Shown here piece by piece: positions 34,610 to 42,693 of a stretch of 64,000 bases of DNA. Made by a program: the position numbers and the translations under genes. How positions within the stretch are numbered: position 1 is the stretch's first letter; every line of letters starts with the position of its first letter. Origin of the DNA: Cloacibacillus sp. (GTDB lineage: Bacteria; Synergistota; Synergistia; Synergistales; Synergistaceae); the NCBI RefSeq assembly GCF_020860125.1, contig NZ_JAJBUX010000040.1, forward strand, positions 27,763 to 91,762, in the 5' to 3' direction. The notes beneath the pieces are model-generated. The model had not been told where the DNA came from. It was given only the letters and a program-made list of their open reading frames with translations, and ran no database searches.

Positions 34610-37195
34610 ATGGGAGAGCTATACAGTTTTACCGTGAACGGAAACGTATATGAGACGGCGCAGGATAAGCCCCTGCTTCGCTTTCTGCGCGACGATTTGG
34701 GACTGCGTTCGGTAAAAGACGGCTGCAGCGAGGGCGCCTGCGGCACCTGCACGATCATCGTCGACGGAAAGGCGGTGCGCTCCTGCGTTTTGTCGACGAA
34801 AAGGGCGGCAGGCAAATCCATCGTTACGACGGAGGGGCTCAGCGAAAGGGAGAAAGAGGCCTTCGTCTACGCCTTTGGCGCGATGGGTTCCGTCCAATGC
34901 GGCTTCTGCACTCCGGGGATGGTAATGGCCGGCAAGGCACTTATCGACCGTAACCCCGACCCTGCGGAGGACGATATAAAACAGGCGATCGTAGGTAATA
35001 TCTGCCGCTGTACCGGCTATAAAAAAATTATCGAGGGTATTAGCCTTGCCGCCGCGATCTTGCGCGGTGAGGCCGTGATCGAGAAAAAACTTGAAGACGG
35101 GCGCGACTTTGGCGTCGGGGAGCGGGCCTTCCGTATCGACGTGCGCGAGAAAGTGCTCGGTTATGGAGAATATGTCGACGACGTGGTGATGGAGGGCATG
35201 GTCCACGCCTCCGCCGTCCGCTCGAAATATCCGCGCGCGAGAGTCCTTGATATCGACGTCTCGGAGGCGCTTTCGCTTCCGGGAGTGCTCGGCGTGCTTA
35301 CGGCGGAGGACGTGCCTAATAATAAGGTAGGCCACATCCAGCAGGACTGGGACGTGATGATCGCCAAAGGAAGCGTAACGCGCTGTGTCGGCGACGCCAT
35401 CTGCCTCGTCATTGCGGAAAATGAGGATATCCTTGCGCAGGCAAAAAAACTCGTTAAGATCGATTATGAGGAGCTAGAGCCGGTGCGCAGCGTCTATGAG
35501 GCGAAGGCTCCTGGCGCGCCTTTAGTCCACGAAAAGGGCAACCTCTGCCAGTCAAGGCACGTCACGCGCGGCGACGCCAAAAAGGCGCTGGCCGAATCGA
35601 AATATGTCGTGACCCGGAGCTACAGCACGCCCTTCACCGAACATGCCTTCCTGGAGCCCGAATGCGCCCTCGCCTTCCCTTACAAAGACGGCGTAAAGGT
35701 CTATACCTCGGACCAGGGCGTCTACGATACTCGCAAAGAGATCTCGATCATGCTCGGCTGGGAGCCGGAGCGTATCATGGTGGAGAATAAGCTTGTCGGC
35801 GGCGGCTTTGGCGGCAAAGAGGACGTCTCCGCGCAGCACATCGCCGTGCTGGCGGCGCTCTCCGTAGGCCGTCCGGTGAAGGTAAAATTTTCCCGCGGCG
35901 AGTCGATAGCCTTCCACCCCAAACGCCACGCTATGGAGGGGAGCTTCACGCTCGGCTGCGACGAGAACGGTATCTTTACCGGGCTTGACTGTGAGATATA
36001 TTTCGACACGGGAGCCTACGCGTCGCTCTGCGGCCCCGTGCTTGAACGCGCCTGTACCCATTCGGTAGGGCCTTACTGCTACCAGAACACCAACATCCGC
36101 GGGTTCGGATACTACACCAACAACCCGCCGGCGGGGGCTTTCCGCGGCTTTGGCGTCTGTCAGAGCGAGTTTGCTCTGGAGTCTACCATCAACCTGCTCG
36201 CGGAGAAGGTTGGCATCTCCCCCTGGGAGATACGTTACCGCAACGCTATTGAACCTGGCAAAGTACTGCCAAACGGACAGATAGCGGACCGCTCGACGGC
36301 GCTCAAAGAGACGCTTGAGGCTGTGCGCGAGGTGTATGAGAAAAACGCCGGACATGCGGGGATCGCCTGCGCGATGAAGAACGCCGGCGTCGGCGTGGGG
36401 CTTCCTGACAAGGGGCGCGCCAAGCTCGCCGTTCACGACGGGATCGTGGAGATTTATGCCGCGGCCTCCGACATCGGCCAGGGATGCGCGACGGTCTTCG
36501 TGCAGATGGTGGCGGAGGCAACCGGCCTGGGGCGCGGCGAGATAAGGAACCTCGGCAGCAACTCCGAGGTGGCCCCGGACTCGGGGACGACCTCGGGCTC
36601 GCGCCAGACGCTGATCACCGGCGAGGCGGTGCGTATGGCGGCGGCGGAGCTCAGCGACGCGATGCGCGAAGTTGGCGGAGACCTATCCAGGCTGGAGGGA
36701 CGTGAATTTTTCGCGGAATACTTCGAACCGACCGACCCGCTCGGCTCACAGAAACCATATCCCAAGAGCCACGTGGCCTACGGCTTCGCGACGCACGTCG
36801 TCGTCCTCGATGAAGACGGGCGCGTGTCCGAGGTCTACGCCGCCCATGATTCGGGAAAGGTCGTCAATCCTATCGCGATACAGGGCCAGATCGAGGGCGG
36901 AGTGCTGATGGGGCTGGGGTATGCGCTGACGGAGAATTTTGATCTGAAGGACTGCGTGCCGCAAAATAAGTACGGTACCTTGGGGCTGATGCGGGCCAAC
37001 CAGATACCGAATATCGAGGCGATCTATGTCGAAAAGAAGGAGCTGCTCGACGTTGCCTACGGGGCTAAGGGCATTGGGGAGATCAGCACCATCCCTACCG
37101 CGCCTGCCGTGGCGGGGGCCTACTATGCGGTGGACCATATCTTCCGCACGAAGCTGCCGCTGAAGGATACGCCTTACAGCAAGAAGAAAAAATAA
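34610..37195 (+). CDS. Selenium-dependent xanthine dehydrogenase, fused 2Fe-2S and molybdopterin subunits (XdhD-like)
   Basis: An 861-aa molybdenum hydroxylase. Residues 1-155 carry two [2Fe-2S] sites: CSEGACGTC (about 38-46) with a later Cys, and CGFCTPGM with CRCTG. From about 170 the molybdopterin domain follows, with GGGFGGKED (about 396), GAFRGFGVCQ, and GAKGIGEIS (about 820) carrying the active-site Glu. Architecture and length match selenium-dependent xanthine/purine hydroxylases (XdhD/YgfN class), which use a labile selenium ligand on Mo and no selenocysteine codon. No FAD subunit is adjacent, so YgfK or a distant XdhB may supply electron transfer. ATG follows AAGGGGAAG, 40 bp after ygfK. 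Confidence 0.9.
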   Translation: MGELYSFTVNGNVYETAQDKPLLRFLRDDLGLRSVKDGCSEGACGTCTIIVDGKAVRSCVLSTKRAAGKSIVTTEGLSEREKEAFVYAFGAMGSVQCGFCTPGMVMAGKALIDRNPDPAEDDIKQAIVGNICRCTGYKKIIEGISLAAAILRGEAVIEKKLEDGRDFGVGERAFRIDVREKVLGYGEYVDDVVMEGMVHASAVRSKYPRARVLDIDVSEALSLPGVLGVLTAEDVPNNKVGHIQQDWDVMIAKGSVTRCVGDAICLVIAENEDILAQAKKLVKIDYEELEPVRSVYEAKAPGAPLVHEKGNLCQSRHVTRGDAKKALAESKYVVTRSYSTPFTEHAFLEPECALAFPYKDGVKVYTSDQGVYDTRKEISIMLGWEPERIMVENKLVGGGFGGKEDVSAQHIAVLAALSVGRPVKVKFSRGESIAFHPKRHAMEGSFTLGCDENGIFTGLDCEIYFDTGAYASLCGPVLERACTHSVGPYCYQNTNIRGFGYYTNNPPAGAFRGFGVCQSEFALESTINLLAEKVGISPWEIRYRNAIEPGKVLPNGQIADRSTALKETLEAVREVYEKNAGHAGIACAMKNAGVGVGLPDKGRAKLAVHDGIVEIYAAASDIGQGCATVFVQMVAEATGLGRGEIRNLGSNSEVAPDSGTTSGSRQTLITGEAVRMAAAELSDAMREVGGDLSRLEGREFFAEYFEPTDPLGSQKPYPKSHVAYGFATHVVVLDEDGRVSEVYAAHDSGKVVNPIAIQGQIEGGVLMGLGYALTENFDLKDCVPQNKYGTLGLMRANQIPNIEAIYVEKKELLDVAYGAKGIGEISTIPTAPAVAGAYYAVDHIFRTKLPLKDTPYSKKKK

Positions 37196-37207
37196 AAATC
37201 CTGCCTG

Positions 37208-37235
37208 TTGACAATATCTCAAATTCCTATATAAT
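37208..37235 (+). promoter_or_regulatory. Sigma70-type promoter of the tRNA pair
   Basis: Perfect TTGACA (37208-37213), a 16-nt spacer and perfect TATAAT (37230-37235), 19 bp upstream of tRNA-Gln. The strength fits a stable-RNA promoter. Confidence 0.85.
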
Positions 37236-37254
37236 ATTCCCCGTTCGGCCCAAT

Positions 37255-37328
37255 TGGGGTATGGTGCAACGGCAGCACGCCTGACTCTGGATCAGGTAAT
37301 CGAGGTTCAAATCCTTGTACCCCAGCCA
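37255..37328 (+). tRNA. tRNA-Gln (anticodon CTG)
   Basis: A 74-nt cloverleaf including an encoded CCA. The acceptor arms TGGGGTA/TACCCCA pair fully, the anticodon stem is CCTGA/TCAGG with loop CTCTGGA and anticodon CTG at 37287-37289, and the T arm has GGTTCAAATCC. Confidence 0.95.
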
Positions 37329-37343
37329 CTATCATCGCGATGT

Positions 37344-37419
37344 GGTCCCTTCGTCTAGGGGCCTAGGACGGCGGGTTCTCAGCCCGTTAACAGGGGTTCG
37401 AATCCCCTAGGGACTGCCA
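37344..37419 (+). tRNA. tRNA-Glu (anticodon CTC)
   Basis: A 76-nt cloverleaf with encoded CCA. The acceptor GGTCCCT pairs with AGGGACT (one G-U), the anticodon stem is GCGGG/CCCGT with loop TTCTCAG and anticodon CTC at 37378-37380, and the T arm is GGGGTTCGAATCCCC. It is 15 bp after tRNA-Gln and shares its promoter and terminator. Confidence 0.95.
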
Positions 37420-37425
37420 AATATA

Positions 37426-37472
37426 AAATAGAAAAGGACCGCTGCGAGAGCGGTCCTTTTCTATTTTTTCCA
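37426..37472 (+). terminator. Strong rho-independent terminator of the tRNA unit
   Basis: An 18-bp perfect stem (arms 37426-37443 and 37449-37466; core GGACCGCT/AGCGGTCC) with a 5-nt loop, followed by a T run. Confidence 0.92.
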
Positions 37473-37617
37473 CAGTGAGACGGCACGGCGTCTGAAAATA
37501 ATAGATTTTGGCTTCCCGCATAAAAACATTGCCAAAAAAGTTCAAATAGCTAACATAAAACTATAGCTCAATATCAGAACTCGTGATATGATAGTATATT
37601 GGAGGGGAGTTGTATTA

Positions 37618-39327
37618 ATGGCTGATCCCGAAAAAAAGAAGTGCAATACACGTAAACGTAGGGTCAAAAGTGCCGATCTTTTTGTCTGTCCGCTCGGAGG
37701 AATGGGTGAGATAGGTAAAAACCTGACGGTATTTGGCTATGGCGACGACTATATCATAGTCGATTGTGGACTTAAGTTTCCAGAGGAAGATATGCTGGGG
37801 ATAGATTTTGTGATCCCGGACGTGGAGTTCCTTGTGGAGAATAAATCAAAGATAAGGGGTATCTTCATCACCCATGGACACGAGGACCATATAGGCGCGC
37901 TGCCGTTTGTGCTGCCGCGCATCGATGTTCCCGTATACTGCTCAAGACTCGCCGGTGGCCTCATCGAAAACAAAATGATCGATGCCAATACCGGCTATGT
38001 TCCTGAGTTCCACTACATCTATCCGGGCGACCGGATCAAGGCCGGCTGCTTTGAGGTGGAGTTTATCCAGATGTGCCACTCTATACCGGATGCGAACGCT
38101 CTGGCGATACGTACACCCGCCGGCGTCGTTGTGCATACTGGCGACTTTAAGTTTGATCCGACGCCGATAGACGGCAACCGTTCGGACTACAGCGCTCTCG
38201 CGCGCCTTGGCGACGAGGGGGTGCTGCTGCTGATGTCCGACTCCACAAATGTGGAAAAGCCTGGGGCTACCCCATCGGAAAAGATGATCGGACAGACATT
38301 TGAACGTCTCTTCCGGCTTTATAAGGACAGGCGTATCGTTGTGGCGACCTTCGCGAGCAACCTGAACAGGAGCCGCATGATAATAGCTACCGCCGCGCGC
38401 TTTAACCGTAAGGTGGTGCTTGTGGGGCGCAGCATGATAGCCAACGTGGAGCTGGCCGATAAACTTGGCTATCTTGATATACCGGAGGGGATCGTCATTA
38501 CGCCTCAGGAGGCGGATCACCTTCCCGACAACCGCGTCGTCGTCCTGACGACCGGCAGCCAGGGGGAGCCTTTCTCCGGCCTTGTGCTGATGAGCCGCGG
38601 CGCGCACCGACAGGTGAAGCTGGGCCCCAGAGACCTTGTCATTATCTCCGCCACGCCAATCCCAGGCAATGAAAAACTTGTCAGCCAGACGGTGAACCGT
38701 CTCTTTGGCTGCGGCGCGGAGGTGATATATGAGCGCGACGAGAAGATACATGTATCTGGACACGCCTCGCGCGACGAGCTCATGCTTATGATGAGCCTCA
38801 CCCGCCCGAAGTTCTTCGTCCCCTGTCATGGCGAGTACCGTCATTTGGTGCGCCACGCGCAGCTTGCGAAGGAGATGGGCGTTTCCGCAAAGAATATTTT
38901 CATACTTCAGAACGGCGACCTTCTCAAATTTCATGGTTCGGCGAAGGCGGAGATAGCGGGGCATGTACAGGCAGGCCCCGTACTCATCGACGGCGTCGTC
39001 CTTGGGGAATTTGAGGGCAGCATCCTGCGCGAACGCCGCGAGATGGCGGAGAACGGCCTTGTAGTCGTGTCGGTGGCGCTGGACAAGAATATGCGTCCCG
39101 CGGCGCCGGTGCAGATACAGACGAGAGGCAGCGTCTATTCCGCGGACGACGGCAGCACCTTCCGTGAACTTGAGAATGCCGTGCTGAGCGCGGTGACGCA
39201 GTTTGCGCGCATGCCTGGGGCAAAGAGAGAGACTCTTCCTACGGAGATACGAAAGAGGATACGCGACGTCTTTGGCAGAAGCTCGCGCAACTACCCGACA
39301 ATCATTCCTCTGATCACATATATATAG
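37618..39327 (+). CDS. rnj: Ribonuclease J
   Basis: A 569-aa metallo-beta-lactamase/beta-CASP ribonuclease acting as endonuclease and 5'-3' exonuclease in RNA decay and maturation. The zinc motif HGHEDH is at 86-91; PLGGMGEIGKNL near the N-terminus, HTGDFKFD, MSDSTNVEKPG, TTGSQGEP and the C-terminal HVSGHAS and PCHGEYRH motifs complete the active site. The start is ATG 37618 after GGAGGGG; an upstream in-frame start has no ribosome site. The N-terminal KKKCNTRKRR tail is basic and may bind RNA. Confidence 0.95.
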   Translation: MADPEKKKCNTRKRRVKSADLFVCPLGGMGEIGKNLTVFGYGDDYIIVDCGLKFPEEDMLGIDFVIPDVEFLVENKSKIRGIFITHGHEDHIGALPFVLPRIDVPVYCSRLAGGLIENKMIDANTGYVPEFHYIYPGDRIKAGCFEVEFIQMCHSIPDANALAIRTPAGVVVHTGDFKFDPTPIDGNRSDYSALARLGDEGVLLLMSDSTNVEKPGATPSEKMIGQTFERLFRLYKDRRIVVATFASNLNRSRMIIATAARFNRKVVLVGRSMIANVELADKLGYLDIPEGIVITPQEADHLPDNRVVVLTTGSQGEPFSGLVLMSRGAHRQVKLGPRDLVIISATPIPGNEKLVSQTVNRLFGCGAEVIYERDEKIHVSGHASRDELMLMMSLTRPKFFVPCHGEYRHLVRHAQLAKEMGVSAKNIFILQNGDLLKFHGSAKAEIAGHVQAGPVLIDGVVLGEFEGSILRERREMAENGLVVVSVALDKNMRPAAPVQIQTRGSVYSADDGSTFRELENAVLSAVTQFARMPGAKRETLPTEIRKRIRDVFGRSSRNYPTIIPLITYI

Positions 39328-39345
39328 AGGATTATAAAATTCAAA

Positions 39346-39371
39346 TTATGCGGCTATAATAAGCCGCATAA
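39346..39371 (+). promoter_or_regulatory. Hairpin between rnj and the Na/Pi transporter gene
   Basis: A 9-bp perfect stem (TTATGCGGC / GCCGCATAA) with an 8-nt loop, ending 20 bp before the transporter ATG. There is no U tract on the plus strand, so it may be an mRNA processing or attenuator element. The loop sequence TATAAT also resembles a -10 box, so it could be part of the transporter promoter. Confidence 0.4.
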
Positions 39372-39391
39372 AAATTGAGGAGAGGTTCTTT

Positions 39392-41023
39392 ATGTCTATA
39401 AGCGCTGTTCTTCAGGTATTGGCTGGTGTGGGAATTCTCATCTACGGTATCATCATCATGGGAGATTCCCTGCAGATAATCGCTGGAGACCGTCTTAGAA
39501 AGCTTATAGGATCACTTACCGGGACGCCGATCAAGGGCATGATGGTGGGAACTCTGGTCACCTCCATCCTGCAGAGCAGCAGCGCCACGACCGTTATGGT
39601 GGTCAGTTTTGTAGACGTCGGTTTTATGAACCTGATGCAGGCGATCGGCGTCATCCTCGGAGCCAATATCGGTACAACGGTCACTGGACAGCTGATAGCT
39701 TTTGACATCACGAATGTCGCCTATGTCTGCGCTCTGGCCGGCGCCGCAATATGTATCCTCTGCCATAAGAAGCGCCGCAAGCAGATAGGCATCGGCATCA
39801 TCGGCTTCGCGCTTCTATTCATCGGCATGAATATGATGCAGGAGCCGCTGAGTTTTTTGAAGGAACGCCCCGATCTGCTCATGGCGTTCGGCAGCCATCC
39901 GATCCTGGCCTTCATGGCGGGACTCGTTATCACGCTGATAGTGCAGTCGAGCTCGGCCACCGTCGGCCTGACGATGGCGGTCACGGCTCAGGGAGTAATT
40001 CCGCTGCAGACGGCGATCGTCATCATCCTTGGAGACAATATCGGTACGACCATAACTGCGGTCATCGCCTCTCTGGGCGCGAACCGTTCAGCTAAGCAGG
40101 CGGCGGCGGCCCACGTCATGATAAAGGTGCTGGGTACGGTAGTTATCCTGATGGTGCTGCCGATGTATACGATGCTCATCGAACTGACGGCGACGACCAT
40201 CCCGCGCCAGGTGGCGAACGCGCATACAATATTCAATATCATCATCGCCTTTATGTTCCTGCCCTTCGTCTCACAGTACGCGAAGTTCATCCGCAGGATC
40301 ATACCGGATGATAAGAACGCGGCGGCTACAGGGACTATCTACCTTAACCCGGCGCTGATCACGGCTTCGCGGGCCGCAGCGGTCGACGCGGTCCGCAAAG
40401 AGATGATTCGTCTTGCCTGTCTGACGCTGCAAATGATCGACAACTGCCGCCGCATCCTCATAGAGAACAATGAGAAGCTTGTCGACGAGGTGGGGCGCGC
40501 GGAGCTTAACGTTAATGAGATGACCCATGAAATCGTCCGTTACTCTATGGAGACCGGGCAGACGGGACTCTCGACGGACCTCTCCCTTCTGTTGAACTCA
40601 TGCACCAACGCGGTGGGAGATGTGGAGAGGATCGGCGACCACGCGACGAACCTTGTCGAAATGTACCAATACCTTCAGGACCATAAGCTCGCCTTTTCGC
40701 AGTTGGCGCTTGAAGAGGGCAACGAGATGTTCGAGCTGGTCATATCTGCCCTGTCAAAGAGCATCCAGGCCCTTGAGGACGAGAATCCGGCGCTGGCGAG
40801 AGAGGTCCTGGCGCTTGAAGAGCGTATAGACTACATGGAAAAAACTTTGCGCTCCCAGCACATCGCAAGGCTGAACGCCGGTGGCTGCAGCCCCAGGGCG
40901 GGGGTCATATTTATCGATATTCTCAGTAATCTTGAACGTGTCGGTGACCATGCGAACAACCTTGCGATGGTGGTCTTCGACATCAAGAGGCTCCATCATA
41001 GTACAAAAAATGTAAAAGCATGA
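39392..41023 (+). CDS. Na/Pi cotransporter family protein with C-terminal PhoU-like domain
   Basis: A 543-aa protein. Two inverted repeats of the NptA/NPT2 type are visible in the membrane half, each with QSSSAT (near residues 60 and 190) and G-x-N-I-G-T-T (GANIGTTVTG, GDNIGTTITA). From about residue 340 a soluble helical PhoU-like domain follows (DVERIGDHATNLVEM, LERVGDHANNLAMV). Such proteins import or export phosphate with sodium, with PhoU repeats in a regulatory role. ATG follows GAGGAGAGG. The undecaprenyl-diphosphatase gene starts 11 bp later; pairing of a phosphate carrier with a phosphate-releasing lipid recycling enzyme may be functional. Confidence 0.9.
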   Translation: MSISAVLQVLAGVGILIYGIIIMGDSLQIIAGDRLRKLIGSLTGTPIKGMMVGTLVTSILQSSSATTVMVVSFVDVGFMNLMQAIGVILGANIGTTVTGQLIAFDITNVAYVCALAGAAICILCHKKRRKQIGIGIIGFALLFIGMNMMQEPLSFLKERPDLLMAFGSHPILAFMAGLVITLIVQSSSATVGLTMAVTAQGVIPLQTAIVIILGDNIGTTITAVIASLGANRSAKQAAAAHVMIKVLGTVVILMVLPMYTMLIELTATTIPRQVANAHTIFNIIIAFMFLPFVSQYAKFIRRIIPDDKNAAATGTIYLNPALITASRAAAVDAVRKEMIRLACLTLQMIDNCRRILIENNEKLVDEVGRAELNVNEMTHEIVRYSMETGQTGLSTDLSLLLNSCTNAVGDVERIGDHATNLVEMYQYLQDHKLAFSQLALEEGNEMFELVISALSKSIQALEDENPALAREVLALEERIDYMEKTLRSQHIARLNAGGCSPRAGVIFIDILSNLERVGDHANNLAMVVFDIKRLHHSTKNVKA

Positions 41024-41034
41024 GGTGTTTGTAA

Positions 41035-41844
41035 ATGAATTTTGATGTGATAATACTCGGCCTTGTACAGGGCTTTACGGAATTTCTGCCTGTCAGCAGC
41101 TCCGGCCATCTGGCGCTCGCGAAGATATTTCTTGGCATTGAGCTGCCGCCGCTGAATTATGACCTCGTGCTGCATGTGTCCACGACGCTTGCGACGATAC
41201 TCTTTTTCTTCTCGGATATCCTCACCTTTTTGGGTCAGTGGTGTGCCGGTTTCGTAAACGCAGAGGCCCGCAAGAAGCTGGGCTGGCATATCGGCTGGGC
41301 GGTGATTCTCGGAACTCTAATAACGGGCGTTATCGGCTTCGCCCTCAAGAATTTCGCGGAGGAGGCATCCCTTAACTCTCTGTTGGTTGGTATCGGCCTT
41401 GTCATTACTGGAATACTGCTGGTGATCTCGCGCTGGATACGCGAGGGTTACGGACGGGTAGCGCTGATGGACGGCGTCTATGTAGGCATCGCTCAGGGTA
41501 TCGCCGTCCTGCCAGGCATATCACGCTCTGGAATGACGATCATGGCCGGACTTGCCGCGGGGCTTTCAAAGGAGTCGGCCTTCCGCTTCTCCTTCCTGCT
41601 TTCGATCCCGGCAATAATCGGGGCCACGCTGGTCCAGGCGCTGGAGATAGGCGGCTGGCATAATTTTGTCTCTACTTTGCCCTCCGGCTGGTTTTTCGGA
41701 GCGGTCTGCGCTTTCCTCAGCGGCCTGCTTTCGCTCTTTATCCTAAAAAAACTTGTGATCGCCTCGAAGTGGTGGTTTTTCGGCATATACTGTCTCATCG
41801 CTGGACTATCTGCCATTGGTATAACATACCTGGGAGCGTGGTAA
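41035..41844 (+). CDS. uppP: Undecaprenyl-diphosphatase
   Basis: A 269-aa integral membrane phosphatase (BacA/UppP) that regenerates undecaprenyl phosphate for peptidoglycan and polysaccharide synthesis. Both catalytic regions are intact: GFTEFLPVSSSGHL near residue 15 and LPGISRSGMTI near residue 160, the latter carrying the catalytic Ser/Arg. It starts 11 bp after the Na/Pi carrier and heads a run of coupled envelope genes. Confidence 0.95.
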   Translation: MNFDVIILGLVQGFTEFLPVSSSGHLALAKIFLGIELPPLNYDLVLHVSTTLATILFFFSDILTFLGQWCAGFVNAEARKKLGWHIGWAVILGTLITGVIGFALKNFAEEASLNSLLVGIGLVITGILLVISRWIREGYGRVALMDGVYVGIAQGIAVLPGISRSGMTIMAGLAAGLSKESAFRFSFLLSIPAIIGATLVQALEIGGWHNFVSTLPSGWFFGAVCAFLSGLLSLFILKKLVIASKWWFFGIYCLIAGLSAIGITYLGAW

Positions 41845-41845
41845 C

Positions 41846-42094
41846 GTGTCGTTTATCAAAAATTCATCGATTCGCTGGGGCGTGATTCTGCTCTGCATGA
41901 TCTTAGGTACCTGGCTGGGACTGTTTTTCCAACGTTTCCCGGCTACCGCGGTGCTCTTCGCCAATGTCGTTGACTTCACGATAGACATCCGCCAGATAGA
42001 TCTCGTGATGGTACGGATCGGTTTTCTCTTTGCGCTGAAACTCAACCTGGGGACTCTGATCGGCGCGATCACCGGTATCGTAATAACGCGATGA
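41846..42094 (+). CDS. DUF4321-like small membrane protein
   Basis: An 82-aa protein with two predicted membrane helices: WGVILLCMILGTWLGLFF near the N-terminus and LGTLIGAITGIVI at the C-terminus. Length and motif resemble DUF4321 proteins, often found between cell-shape and maf genes. The start is GTG, one base after the uppP stop. The stop overlaps the maf ATG (ATGA). No function is known. Confidence 0.75.
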   Translation: MSFIKNSSIRWGVILLCMILGTWLGLFFQRFPATAVLFANVVDFTIDIRQIDLVMVRIGFLFALKLNLGTLIGAITGIVITR

Positions 42095-42693
42095 TCGGTA
42101 AGATCATACTGGCTTCCGGCAGCCCGCGGCGGCGCGAATTGCTCGCAGGCCTTGGCTGGGCTTTTGAGGTGATTCCGCCGCAGGTCGACGAAAAGAAGTT
42201 CGACGGCGAGCCGCCGGCGGAACTTGTAAAGCGCCTTGCCGAAGAGAAGGCCTCCTGCGTCGCCTCCCGGTTCCCTGGAAACTGGGTGCTTGGGGCCGAT
42301 ACGGTGGTAGCTCTCGATGGACGGATACTCGGCAAGCCGAAGTGCGAAGAGGAGGCTGCCGCGATGATCGCGGAGCTCTCCGGGCGTATGCATTCAGTCT
42401 TTACCGGCGTAGCGCTGATCGCCCCGGACAGGCGTAAACTTGTACGCGCCGAAGAGACGTGCGTCACCTTCCGGCCGCTGGAAAAAGAAGATATCTCGGC
42501 CTATATCGCGCTTGGAGAGAGTATGGACAAGGCGGGAGCCTATGCGATCCAGGAGAGGGGCACGCTTCTCGCGGAGCGTATAGATGGTTGTTATTTCAAT
42601 GTCGTCGGGCTTCCGCTCTTTCGTGTCAGCCGGATGTTCGCTGAGATGGGGATAGGACTTTCGGAGCAATGGAGGATCTATAATGATGAATAG
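42091..42693 (+). CDS. maf: Maf-family nucleotide pyrophosphatase
   Basis: A 200-aa Maf protein that hydrolyses non-canonical or canonical nucleoside triphosphates and is linked to septum inhibition in Bacillus. Motifs: ASGSPRRRELL near the N-terminus, PQVDEK, GADTVVALDGRILGKP with the catalytic Asp, and DKAGAYAIQERG. The ATG overlaps the previous stop and the gene overlaps the next by 11 nt, so it is translationally coupled on both sides. Confidence 0.93.
   Translation: MIGKIILASGSPRRRELLAGLGWAFEVIPPQVDEKKFDGEPPAELVKRLAEEKASCVASRFPGNWVLGADTVVALDGRILGKPKCEEEAAAMIAELSGRMHSVFTGVALIAPDRRKLVRAEETCVTFRPLEKEDISAYIALGESMDKAGAYAIQERGTLLAERIDGCYFNVVGLPLFRVSRMFAEMGIGLSEQWRIYNDE

Noticed and set aside
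34610..37195. Possible selenocysteine (in-frame TGA) in the selenium-dependent dehydrogenase
   Set aside because: The frame is uninterrupted and ends at TAA; enzymes of this class carry selenium as a labile Mo ligand, not as selenocysteine.
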